Origin: JBAZJN01 sp041651295
Lineage (GTDB): Bacteria; Patescibacteriota; UBA1384; XYA2-FULL-43-10; CAINNR01
Reading direction: 5' to 3'
Assembly: GCA_041651295.1 (NCBI GenBank)
Contig: JBAZJN010000023.1
Span: 1-15,508 of the forward strand
DNA: 15,508 nt
Each line of letters opens with the position of its first letter. Within the stretch, counting starts at the first letter, position 1. The notes under the pieces were generated by a model, which saw nothing but the letters and a program-made list of their open reading frames with translations, was not told where the DNA came from and ran no database searches. Below are positions 1-7,372 of this stretch, piece after piece. Both the position numbers and the translations under genes were made by a program.

Positions 1-1022
1 GTGGTCAATGACCAGTTGCTTGCCGACCCCGTAAATGTTCCGTTGGTTATCAACTCATTACCAAGATAATTTGTGTTGGCAATGTTCAAATATGCTCCCG
101 GACGCGAACCATCGGTCAACAATGCCATTGACCATGTTCCTGTTCCAACGGCATCTATACCTGCCTGTAAAAGTATGTTTGTAGCCGCTTGATTGGTTTC
201 AGCCGTAGTCAACTGCGAAATAATATCATTCGTTGCCCCTTCAACCTGCGCCACATACGCGGTGTGCGTGGTATACCATGCGTTGCTTGATAAGTTAATA
301 TTCGTCTGGAGAACACCATCGGCCAGAAATAATTGGTTGCTCAAGGCCACCACTGCGGATTCGCCTGCCTTATTAGTAACATCATTCCACGTATTTGTTC
401 GTCCCCGTAATTCGGCGATATTCGTTGTGTTTGTTGAAATACGGCCTTCAAATAAAAGATTGGTGGCTTTGAATGTAACAAGATCAACTTTACCGGTCTC
501 AAATACGGCAATACGAACCTGATTAGAGACAACCTGATTAAAAATAGAATTGGTCATCCAATCAATATTGACTTGCGACATCATCGCAAAAAGATTTGTC
601 GAGGTGGCCGGATCATAAAACACTCGCAATGTCCCAGTTCCAAAAGTTTTGACGTATCCACCAGAAATTCCTGATATTGACCAGTAATAAGAATCATAGG
701 GCTCTGCATATACATTTGTTGCGGATAAAAAATCTACACGATTTGAACTTGTGGTTCCAGTGATTGTCACCATGCCGTTGGTGTCGTCGCGTCCCCATCC
801 ATACCTAAACGTCATCGTCCAGCCAGTTAAATCTAAGGCAACGCCATCCTCAAAAATATAAGCCCGAAGATAAGTATTGTTTCCAGAAAAAAGCCGGTCA
901 ATCACGGGTTGCTCGGAAGGTTGTTGCGTGTCCAGCGAGATAGTGTAGTATTGACAAAAAGCAGAAAGACCACCTACAAAGAATATTGCAAGTAGTCCCA
1001 AAAATCTTTTGAAATTGCTCAT
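1..1022 (-). CDS. Signal-peptide fibre/baseplate-like protein, 3' end beyond window
   Basis: The minus-strand frame stays open from ATG 1022 to the left edge (340 codons and two bases), so only the N-terminal part is present. AGGGG lies 5 bases before the start. Residues 1-23 form a Sec signal peptide (basic start, hydrophobic LLAIFFVGGL core, cleavage probably after AFC). Residues 24-140 resemble the N-terminal beta domain of phage upper baseplate proteins (BppU type), with alternating strands and many Tyr/Trp/Gly. Residues 150-290 are probably helical and rich in Thr-Asn. Near 323-338 the motif ITNGTF...NWSL looks like the start of a galactose-binding-like carbohydrate domain. It is last in the head operon, where host-binding proteins are common. 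The fibre or adhesin role is inferred from domain style and position; the open frame and signal peptide are seen directly. Confidence 0.72.
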   Translation of the reverse strand, partial: MSNFKRFLGLLAIFFVGGLSAFCQYYTISLDTQQPSEQPVIDRLFSGNNTYLRAYIFEDGVALDLTGWTMTFRYGWGRDDTNGMVTITGTTSSNRVDFLSATNVYAEPYDSYYWSISGISGGYVKTFGTGTLRVFYDPATSTNLFAMMSQVNIDWMTNSIFNQVVSNQVRIAVFETGKVDLVTFKATNLLFEGRISTNTTNIAELRGRTNTWNDVTNKAGESAVVALSNQLFLADGVLQTNINLSSNAWYTTHTAYVAQVEGATNDIISQLTTAETNQAATNILLQAGIDAVGTGTWSMALLTDGSRPGAYLNIANTNYLGNELITNGTFTGSASNWSLT

Positions 1023-1041
1023 GACACCCCTTTTTGATTAA

Positions 1042-1115
1042 GCATGGGGGCCTTTAGGCGGACAAACTTTCCCAAAAGCCCCTCATGCCACGTTCCCGGT
1101 TCATAAGGCCGGGAA
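1042..1115 (-). promoter_or_regulatory. Two intergenic hairpins before the fibre-like gene
   Basis: Two inverted repeats fill the gap between the 248-aa protein gene and the fibre-like gene. The first read on the minus strand pairs 1109-1115 with 1093-1099 (7 bp, 9-base loop). The second pairs 1078-1088 with 1042-1051 (10 bp, one bulged A, 26-base loop). Neither is followed by a clear U run, so an ordinary intrinsic terminator is unlikely. Partial termination, mRNA processing or control of the downstream gene are possible. Confidence 0.4.
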
Positions 1116-1125
1116 ATAGATGCCA

Positions 1126-1872
1126 TTACTTAACAGTAGTTGAAATATTGCCGGTCGTAGCCGTAGTAGCACGTCCAACTCTTATGATGGCCGCCTGACT
1201 GGCTTTGACGGGTATTTCTACGTCTTCGTCAATGGTAACATTGTTGTCAGCAACAAGATTTGTTGATGCTCCATAAACATAACCACCGGGCGATGTAACC
1301 AATTTCTGCCATTTAAGCACGCCATCAATATACACACTGGCGGTAACATCTCCAGTTCCAGTGGGAACACTATTAATATTCACAACGTCCAGATTAGCCC
1401 TGCTTTTCGCATTGTCCCTATCGGGGATATAAATATCGTAGTGCAAAGCCGCACTCGTATCCCACAATATTTCCAACCAGTTGCCGGCCGTAGCGGTATA
1501 AGTCCCCGCCAACAGATTTCCGGTTGTGGCATCATTCGTCAATGCGGAATCATAATCAACCTGCAATGACGCAGTTCCAGACGTATTAGTACAAGCCAAA
1601 ACCGAAGCCGCAAGGGTAATAATATAACCATTCGTCGCGGTTCCCTCACATATCTTCGTGTTTGCAAGTCCATCACAAGTGATGGAATTCGTCTGGCGGG
1701 TCGTATCTGTCCCGACCACATAGGATAAAGTCCCCGTATAGCCGTTATAAACACGAAACGCAATACTCTTATCTGCCGCTTTGGACAGGATATTTCCAGT
1801 CCCTTGCGCAAATACAATTCCAACACTTGCCAGAAAAGCCAGCGCAATCAAACTTATCATAACTTTTTTCAT
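1126..1872 (-). CDS. Signal-peptide virion-associated protein, beta-rich, unknown function
   Basis: This 248-aa protein has a textbook Sec signal peptide: MKK, a hydrophobic stretch to about residue 20, and a VFA cleavage site followed by Gln. The mature part is rich in Thr, Asn, Gly and Val with predicted beta structure and three Cys (CDG, CEG, CTN). It contains an aromatic segment NWLEILWD and ends in a low-complexity Thr/Ala tail. AGGAAA precedes ATG 1872. It lies between a small protein following the capsid gene and the fibre-like gene, in the same operon. I do not recognise the family. A surface-exposed head or tail decoration, or a secreted or envelope-located phage protein, would fit. 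The signal peptide is strongly supported and the role is open. Confidence 0.8.
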   Translation of the reverse strand: MKKVMISLIALAFLASVGIVFAQGTGNILSKAADKSIAFRVYNGYTGTLSYVVGTDTTRQTNSITCDGLANTKICEGTATNGYIITLAASVLACTNTSGTASLQVDYDSALTNDATTGNLLAGTYTATAGNWLEILWDTSAALHYDIYIPDRDNAKSRANLDVVNINSVPTGTGDVTASVYIDGVLKWQKLVTSPGGYVYGASTNLVADNNVTIDEDVEIPVKASQAAIIRVGRATTATTGNISTTVK

Positions 1873-1912
1873 CGTTTTGTTTCCTTTTTTGTTTTGTTTT
1901 CGGTTGAATTAT

Positions 1913-2326
1913 TTACGCTGGCGTTCTGATTGCATCCCCACGACTATTTGCCCTTGCTTCCAACTCGGCAATGCGCTGTTTTAAGGCCGCATTTTCCTCG
2001 TCTTTGGTCATAGGCCGTTTTTTGCGTTCCGCAATGATAGCATCCTCATGCGAATCAAACGGGCCAATAATCGGCAAGACGCCCTTGGCAACAACGCGAC
2101 CGAGAGCGGCAAGTTTCTCTTTCGCAAAACTCGCTTCCGTATCAATCACATACATGCCATTGGCGTTCGGTTCAATTCCTTTGCAAATCGGCGGTTCAAC
2201 AAATCCAGTTTGCGGATCAGTCCGTCCAAGCCGGTTAATAAAAACCACCGTTTCGCGAAAAGGCGGCTTCGCAGGGTCTTGAATGACAGCGAAATATTTA
2301 TAACGATTTTTCGTTTTTTCAGCCAT
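1913..2326 (-). CDS. 137-aa protein after the capsid gene, C-terminal coiled coil
   Basis: The gene has an AGGAAA ribosome binding site and begins MAEKTKNRYKYF. The N-terminal 100 residues look like one compact alpha/beta domain (YFAVIQDP, then VVFINRLGR), and it has the phrase GPFDSHEDAIIAE, which resembles short domains that read out of an annotated parameter list. Residues 105-127 are charged and heptad-like (ENAALKQRIAELEARA), so a short coiled coil is likely. There is no signal peptide, unlike the next gene. Position directly after the major capsid gene suggests a head-associated protein such as a decoration, head-completion or connector factor, but no family is recognised. Confidence 0.75.
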   Translation of the reverse strand: MAEKTKNRYKYFAVIQDPAKPPFRETVVFINRLGRTDPQTGFVEPPICKGIEPNANGMYVIDTEASFAKEKLAALGRVVAKGVLPIIGPFDSHEDAIIAERKKRPMTKDEENAALKQRIAELEARANSRGDAIRTPA

Positions 2327-2349
2327 TTTGTTTCCTTTTTTTTGTTATT

Positions 2350-2378
2350 GGAAAGGCGGAGTTTTAATCCGCCTCTCC
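2350..2378 (-). terminator. Strong hairpin just after the capsid gene
   Basis: Positions 2350-2360 pair with 2368-2378 over 11 bp (one G-U pair on the minus-strand RNA), with a 7-base loop, starting 8 bases after the capsid stop codon. On the minus strand it is followed by AATAAC and A-rich sequence rather than a U run, so it may be a partial terminator or a 3' end that protects capsid mRNA. The T run follows on the plus strand, where no gene would need it. Confidence 0.5.
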
Positions 2379-2385
2379 GTTGTTT

Positions 2386-3567
2386 TTAACTGATTCCGTA
2401 ACCCCAAGCATGAAGCTCTTCAAGACCGACGGCCAGTCCATCCGTGCCAGTAATCTCATCCTTTTGGTTGTGAATATCGTCATTGGCTTCAACATTTAGA
2501 AGCAGACGAGTTTCAGCACCCTTCAACTGCAAACGTTGAATATGCGCCGGATCAAGAATGACAAAAATATCATCCATTCCGTATGCGCCTTCCAGCATAT
2601 TATCATAACCAATAGCCAGATTACCGTAAGGAGTAACAAGCGATTTCAACTTCTTGCCCCATTCGGTTTCTCCAACCGTGGTTCTGATTGCAGATGCCGG
2701 CATTGCGGAAATAGCTTCCCATGAATTCTGTCCGCAAATGCCAACTTTGGTATCGCTGGATGCGCTATGATTCTTAGTTCGTCGCATCAACTCGCCAACC
2801 GCCGGCAACGTGAACAAGCCCGGAGCTTCCCCGTAATTAACTTTGTTCGTCGTAATCCAGTTCTTCAAACCGCGCATTGAATGTCTGCGTGGCCCGCTGG
2901 CGCTCATAACCTCGCGGCTGTGTTCGCCGATGTAGAGAAGCATGTTTAAGCCCCTCATTTCATCCACCCAGAACTGCTTACGGTCAAGCAAGAGTTGCTT
3001 GGTGCCATATTCACGACTCAATCTCTGAATATCAGTGTTCCCGCGAGTGCGATCATGCTGAAATAGATACGTGAAGAGATTTGTCGGAGTATGACTGAAC
3101 GCCGGAGGAATAGACTCGCCTTCTGCATGGGCTTCTGGCAAAATCTGTAGAATATCGCCAACCGCCGTTGCGATCGTAATTCCTCCACTTCCTGCCGTTT
3201 GATTCAAAACAGTAATGGTTCCTGCTGTAGTTCCGCCACCAATATCCTCGTTCATCAGATAAAACTCGCCCGTGCGTGTGTTATAGATGAGTTGATCTTT
3301 GTGGGCATATTCGGGGTGATCAACATGGACTTCTGTATCAGCCGCAGCGGTTACCTCGTCGCAAGTCATCGTGAACGGAAAACACCGCATTTCCATGAAC
3401 TCATATTTCATGGACTCAATGGATTCCATCCCGCGAAACTGGCGCGAAAGATATTCAAAAAAAGCCCGTTCTGCATCAAGCAGGGCAATTTTTTCCCGCA
3501 TATAGACTGGAACTTTTGCGGCAAGAACTTGATCAGTCCTTACATTTCCAGTTACAATAGTAGGCAT
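2386..3567 (-). CDS. Major capsid protein, SU10/DUF5309-like HK97 fold
   Basis: This 393-aa protein should form the shell of the head. The middle part (about residues 145-215) with EGESIP, then FTYLFQHD, and a helix with REYGTKQLLLDRKQFWVDEMRGLNMLLYIG matches the pattern of SU10-type capsid proteins (DUF5309): an acidic lead-in, a beta strand, then a long helix rich in Lys/Glu. The C-terminal part (FVILDP, later GLEELHAWGYGI) matches the usual end of that family. Length is normal. The gene follows the scaffold gene, as expected, and has AAGGAG inside a hairpin before ATG 3567. No maturation protease and no clear cleavable delta domain are seen. Family assignment is by pattern, not alignment. 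Confidence 0.85.
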   Translation of the reverse strand: MPTIVTGNVRTDQVLAAKVPVYMREKIALLDAERAFFEYLSRQFRGMESIESMKYEFMEMRCFPFTMTCDEVTAAADTEVHVDHPEYAHKDQLIYNTRTGEFYLMNEDIGGGTTAGTITVLNQTAGSGGITIATAVGDILQILPEAHAEGESIPPAFSHTPTNLFTYLFQHDRTRGNTDIQRLSREYGTKQLLLDRKQFWVDEMRGLNMLLYIGEHSREVMSASGPRRHSMRGLKNWITTNKVNYGEAPGLFTLPAVGELMRRTKNHSASSDTKVGICGQNSWEAISAMPASAIRTTVGETEWGKKLKSLVTPYGNLAIGYDNMLEGAYGMDDIFVILDPAHIQRLQLKGAETRLLLNVEANDDIHNQKDEITGTDGLAVGLEELHAWGYGIS

Positions 3568-3572
3568 AATTT

Positions 3573-3600
3573 CTCCTTTTCAATTTTTCAAGAAAAGGAG
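3573..3600 (-). promoter_or_regulatory. Hairpin hiding the capsid gene ribosome binding site
   Basis: Between the scaffold stop and the capsid start the RNA can form a perfect 9-bp stem: CTCCTTTTC (3592-3600) with GAAAAGGAG (3573-3581), loop of 10 bases. The 3' arm contains the AAGGAG ribosome binding site, 5-6 bases before ATG 3567. This could hold back capsid synthesis until ribosomes finish the scaffold gene 6 bases upstream, or serve as an RNase III-type processing site. Confidence 0.6.
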
Positions 3601-3605
3601 CACGT

Positions 3606-4607
3606 TTAATACCGCAATCCAGCTTTGGCGATCTGATCTCCTATGTCTTCGGTGTTTTCACCGATTGTCGGAGTTCCGCCGCTATTAGGGCCAAGAGGTG
3701 GTGTTTGACGCGCTTCTTTTTCTTTTTGTTCTCGTGTTTCTTTTATTTTGCGCGCCTGGTCAAGAACGTAATTTCGTGCGGCGGTAATTCTATGAAGCAA
3801 ATACTCGGTTGCCATTTCCGGCTCTTGATTATAAAAATCCTTGAGAGCCTTTGAAATATTCGGCGCACCGATTATTTGTTTTACCAATCCGATGTTTTTA
3901 TCAAAATCGGGATATTTTTTATCTCCACTTTCCCAAGTTTCAGACTTGAGATGATTCAAAGCCACTTCTTCACGCTCTGGCGACACAGGCTGTATCATGC
4001 GATCAATCGTAGGCATTGCCCTCACAAATGCCTTTTGAGCACGGGCAATAACCAAGTCAACCGCTTTTTGGGGATCGGTCTCAAACAAAGCACGCTCATC
4101 TTCGGATAAATCTTTGAGTTTTAAATCAAAATCAGTAGCGTTCTTTGAATAATTCTTGCCGGGCATCAATCCCACCGGCACCCCGTTCTCGATAGCCAAC
4201 TCTAACCCTTGCTCCTTGAGAAGCTCGGATATTTTTTTATTGGCTTCGGTTAATCGGCGCGACTCTTTAGACGATGCCGCATACTCGCGGTCTAATCGCT
4301 CCGCTTTATGTTCAGGAGTTTCGGAAAGACCAAGATGCTTTTTAAGGTCATCATCACTGATCATCTCTTCGGCTTTCTTGCCGTCCTCTTGCCCTTGCGG
4401 GGGAGGTTGGTTGTCTTTCTTATCTGCCTGTTTTCCTGTGTCATCTTGGCCGGAAGCGGGGGCATCAGCCTTGCCGCCACTGGTGGATGATTTATCTAAA
4501 TTAGTTGTATCTGACTGGTTTGAAGAAGTAGATTGCGGACTGCCACCCATCAACAGAGTTGCGGTATCCGAATCAACGCCTTCTATGGTTTTATTCTCTT
4601 CGGGCAT
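3606..4607 (-). CDS. Capsid scaffold protein
   Basis: This 333-aa protein has the layout of a phage scaffold. Residues 1-85 are disordered and rich in Ser, Gln, Asp, Gly and Pro. Residues 90-150 are charged helix with coiled-coil character (EHKAERLDREYAASSKESRR). There is a central domain around residues 165-280, and the C-terminus is a Lys/Glu helix (RKIKETREQKEKEARQ) followed by a Pro/Gly linker and short tail. Scaffolds commonly end in a basic helix that binds the capsid protein. The gene lies directly before the major capsid gene and after a coiled-coil gene, in the standard portal-scaffold-capsid order. AAGGAG precedes ATG 4607. No catalytic protease motif is seen. The role is inferred from composition and position. 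Confidence 0.82.
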   Translation of the reverse strand: MPEENKTIEGVDSDTATLLMGGSPQSTSSNQSDTTNLDKSSTSGGKADAPASGQDDTGKQADKKDNQPPPQGQEDGKKAEEMISDDDLKKHLGLSETPEHKAERLDREYAASSKESRRLTEANKKISELLKEQGLELAIENGVPVGLMPGKNYSKNATDFDLKLKDLSEDERALFETDPQKAVDLVIARAQKAFVRAMPTIDRMIQPVSPEREEVALNHLKSETWESGDKKYPDFDKNIGLVKQIIGAPNISKALKDFYNQEPEMATEYLLHRITAARNYVLDQARKIKETREQKEKEARQTPPLGPNSGGTPTIGENTEDIGDQIAKAGLRY

Positions 4608-4622
4608 TTATTTGTCTCCTTT

Positions 4623-4997
4623 TTATTTCAGCAATTTCGCCAGTCTATTTTCCATGCTCAAAATGTGCTTTTCAAGTTCCATGATTTTCTCGGTCAACAA
4701 CCCGATGTCTTCTTTAAGTATTTTTGGTTGTTCCAGCAACAATTTAACCTCATTGTATTGTCCTTGCACTCTCTCGTGAATGTAACGATCTTCGGCCTGA
4801 ATTGTCATGCGCGTATGTGCCAGCCGTTCCAATTCGGGCCTTAGTATCCCTTTTTGAAACGCATCATACAACTTTTCATCATACAAGTCAAGAAGATTTT
4901 CTTTTATTTTGCGTTCCTCAAGAAAGCCACGCAATTCTTCACGTGCTTGTTCAAGTTCACGTTTAACTTCCGCCGGGTTTTGACGCATGAGTTGCAT
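4623..4997 (-). CDS. Small all-helical coiled-coil protein of the head module
   Basis: The 124-aa protein is almost entirely charged helix with heptad-like Leu/Ile spacing, best seen in residues 10-35 and 90-124 (LKEDIGLLTEKIMELEKHILSMENRLAKLL). No enzyme motif, signal peptide or Cys is present. The AAGGGA ribosome binding site overlaps the stop codon of the preceding gene, so translation is probably coupled. It ends 15 bases before the scaffold start. A structural role as an accessory scaffold, head chaperone or internal virion protein is plausible, but the family is not recognised. Confidence 0.75.
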   Translation of the reverse strand: MQLMRQNPAEVKRELEQAREELRGFLEERKIKENLLDLYDEKLYDAFQKGILRPELERLAHTRMTIQAEDRYIHERVQGQYNEVKLLLEQPKILKEDIGLLTEKIMELEKHILSMENRLAKLLK

Positions 4998-5008
4998 TGA
5001 TCATTCCC

Positions 5009-5509
5009 TTACGGATTTGTCGCAGTAACATTCGTAACTATAGTCGCAGTCTGTTTTGTAACTGTTGCCGTCGGAGTAACAGTTTGACGAGTAATTGTAA
5101 CAGCAACAACATTATTTGTAGCAAAACCGTAAACTATAGTTGACCAAGTAACATTAGTTAGAACAAGAGCAGTAACTCCGTTAGTATCCGTTAAAGAAAC
5201 AGTTTGATTTACCGGATTGTAATAATTTGTAATAACCACAAGATTATTAGCCCCCGTTGCAGTCGCATTGGTCATAACCGCTGGGGTAATAGCAACCGTC
5301 GCATTGGTCATACCAAGCGTAGTTTCTTCTGTAACCGTAATATCGGGGGAAGCCCAATAATTATACGTTCCATCTGTTTTTAATACTCGTCCACTTGTTG
5401 CTGGATTTTTTGATAAATCAGTACTGCGTTTTGACGGCGAAAAATCTGCCGCAAAAATTAAACCTGCGCTTATTAACAATGCGGACGCGAACATTACTGC
5501 TTTTTTCAT
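5009..5509 (-). CDS. Signal-peptide Thr/Asn/Val-rich protein between portal and scaffold
   Basis: The 166-aa product begins with a clear Sec signal peptide (MKKAVMFASALLISAGLIFA, cleaved before ADFSP). The mature chain starts with a short charged segment, then KTDGTYNYWASPDI, and is otherwise dominated by Thr, Val, Asn and Ala with repeated TNAT, TNVT and VTIT motifs, which suggests beta-strand repeats. One 12-residue unit begins at MTNATVAITPAV and is followed by a second MTNAT. It has no Cys. AAGGAG precedes ATG 5509. The position between the portal and the scaffold region is normally held by head proteins, so an exported product here is odd. The function is unknown; a surface-displayed or envelope-located protein is possible. 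Confidence 0.75.
   Translation of the reverse strand: MKKAVMFASALLISAGLIFAADFSPSKRSTDLSKNPATSGRVLKTDGTYNYWASPDITVTEETTLGMTNATVAITPAVMTNATATGANNLVVITNYYNPVNQTVSLTDTNGVTALVLTNVTWSTIVYGFATNNVVAVTITRQTVTPTATVTKQTATIVTNVTATNP
5262..5312 (-). repeat. 15-bp direct repeat inside the Thr/Asn-rich gene
   Basis: GTCGCATTGGTCATA occurs at 5262-5276 and again at 5298-5312, a period of 36 bases or 12 codons, encoding the repeated MTNAT unit. The rest of the unit has diverged, so this is an older internal duplication within the reading frame. Confidence 0.7.
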
Positions 5510-5539
5510 TTTGTTTTTTCTCCTTTGTTTTTTTTTTCT

Positions 5540-7372
5540 CTAAAGAGGCATCCCTGCGGGAACTGTTTGCCTTCCCGTATTTGCTTCCACACCCGTCCTA
5601 TTTGCCACGGAACGTTGTGGATTTCTTACGTTTTGCGCCGATGCCAAACCGCCTGACTCACCGGACATCTCACCCGGAACCATTTGTCCACCCATTGCCA
5701 TTGATGCCATCATTTCTTCGTTCGGTTGTGGCAATAAGCGATTCACATTCGGAATGTTTGAAACATCCAAAGTCTGACGTAAAAGTTCATACTGATTTAT
5801 GAGCGGATTACCGTTGAGGAACGGATACATTGCGAGGAGTCGCTGAAAGACTTGCTCCTTGTCGGACATCGTTCTAGTTCCATGCGTCCTGATAACGTAG
5901 TCTCCTGTCAACGCCTCTGCATCAACCATTGACCACCGGAATCCATTCGGACTCCGTGGATTCCTCAACATCTGCGGTTCAGTAATATGCTTTGCCGCCA
6001 ACGCCAACAACAACCGCGCCTCCTGTGCCAACCCCGAATATTCAAGCATCAGGCTTTCAGCATCAATCCTGCCGGCCGCCTGCCGAATAAGAGAAACAAT
6101 TCCCGTTGCGGTTTCGTTTCCAAGCGTTCCTTGTCCCCCCATTCCCTTGCTGTAATTTGGAAGACCCGATATTTCCTGAACGAAAGCCTTGAGTCGGTCT
6201 TCTTCCATAAACGTTTGATTATTTATTTCTGGCATACGATCAATCCATACCAAATTACTTATCGGTTGCCCCACATTCGGAAATTGATGCACAGCATACG
6301 GGCGATCATAAAAAGCCGACTTTGGCTGTCCTTGCATAACATCTTTTCTTATCCACTTTGAAGGAAACATGACCTTTGCTAAATAATCCATTCTGTATCC
6401 GAAATTCATCAGAATAGCATGAAGCATATCTTCAAGCATTTCAAGACTACCAATACCGTGCCAATTCTTAAAATCAGGTGTGCAGACATATTTAACCAAA
6501 GGCAATAATCCTGAATCGCCCATCGGATTCGGGCCTTTGTAAATTACAAATCTGTCCTGTGCAATAATCCACCAGCTATCGCGGCGAAACCAATTTACAA
6601 TTCTCCTACGTCCTTGCAATCCGTCCACTGCCGACATTTTTTCACGCCAGTCATCTTTGCTCTGATATGCCACGCCACTGACAATATCGTATTTTTTTTC
6701 AAGCGCATTTTCTAATCCTTCGCGGTCTTCACCTGCTTTTGTTTTGAAAAGTTCTTCGGCCTCCGACTTGTTAAATCCTTTATACTCTTTCAATGCTTTG
6801 ATCTGATCATCGGTCATCCAGTCAATATGAAAGAAACCGGAAATCGCATCTTCTGAATATCTGTCGAGGGGATTTACTAATCCTCCGTCCGGCATGGGAA
6901 GTATCTGAAAAAAGTCAATGTCTTTGGAAAGAATAACAGGTTCCCATCGCTCACCAACCTTTACGTGTTTCAAACATGGCATCCGATAGCCAGTTCCAAT
7001 CACGGCCACACTTTGAAGTGTCGGTTCAATTTCGGAAATGATGTTCAGTTTTGATTCATCCCTGAACATATTTTGCAACCATGCTTCGGCATCGTCAACA
7101 CTGACTTCTAGTTCCGGTGTAGTAGCTTCAAGAGATACAAAATCATCACTGCCAAACATGTTTGCTTTGAATTTAGGAAGGCGATCTTGCACCATCGCAT
7201 GAGCTAAATTTATATTGATACGAGAAAAAGTCCTTTCTAAAACTTCTGGAGGTTTTCCCCTCCAAAGTTCAAACAACCTGTTTGCCATTTCAAATTGTGG
7301 TTCAGAAAAATCAACAGCGATCTGCATTGCCTCCTGATATGCTTTCAAATCTTTTTTTGTTTCAGGCAGCAT
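5540..7372 (-). CDS. Portal protein
   Basis: This 610-aa protein should form the dodecameric ring through which DNA enters the head. The N-terminal helices (FELWRGKPPEVLERTFSRI, residues 34-52), the conserved type segment QSVAVIGTGYRMP (about 119-131), and the stem/crown region with WHGIGSLEMLEDMLHAILMNF (about 307-327) match portals of the P22-like or SU10-like kind. The last 70 residues are disordered, with Met/Gly/Asn-rich sequence. Length is in the normal range. ATG 7372 lies inside the end of the HNH gene (11-base overlap), so translation is coupled. Position after the terminase and before scaffold and capsid genes is standard. Family is by pattern; the portal role is secure. Confidence 0.92.
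   Translation of the reverse strand: MLPETKKDLKAYQEAMQIAVDFSEPQFEMANRLFELWRGKPPEVLERTFSRININLAHAMVQDRLPKFKANMFGSDDFVSLEATTPELEVSVDDAEAWLQNMFRDESKLNIISEIEPTLQSVAVIGTGYRMPCLKHVKVGERWEPVILSKDIDFFQILPMPDGGLVNPLDRYSEDAISGFFHIDWMTDDQIKALKEYKGFNKSEAEELFKTKAGEDREGLENALEKKYDIVSGVAYQSKDDWREKMSAVDGLQGRRRIVNWFRRDSWWIIAQDRFVIYKGPNPMGDSGLLPLVKYVCTPDFKNWHGIGSLEMLEDMLHAILMNFGYRMDYLAKVMFPSKWIRKDVMQGQPKSAFYDRPYAVHQFPNVGQPISNLVWIDRMPEINNQTFMEEDRLKAFVQEISGLPNYSKGMGGQGTLGNETATGIVSLIRQAAGRIDAESLMLEYSGLAQEARLLLALAAKHITEPQMLRNPRSPNGFRWSMVDAEALTGDYVIRTHGTRTMSDKEQVFQRLLAMYPFLNGNPLINQYELLRQTLDVSNIPNVNRLLPQPNEEMMASMAMGGQMVPGEMSGESGGLASAQNVRNPQRSVANRTGVEANTGRQTVPAGMPL

Noticed and set aside
193..522. Plus-strand 109-codon frame at the left edge
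   Set aside because: Antisense of the fibre-like gene, which is open to the edge in the opposite direction with signal peptide and a ribosome binding site.
4156..4779. A 207-codon plus-strand frame over the scaffold and coiled-coil genes
   Set aside because: Antisense to two coherent head genes, Ser/Cys/Phe-rich, with no ribosome binding site or promoter.
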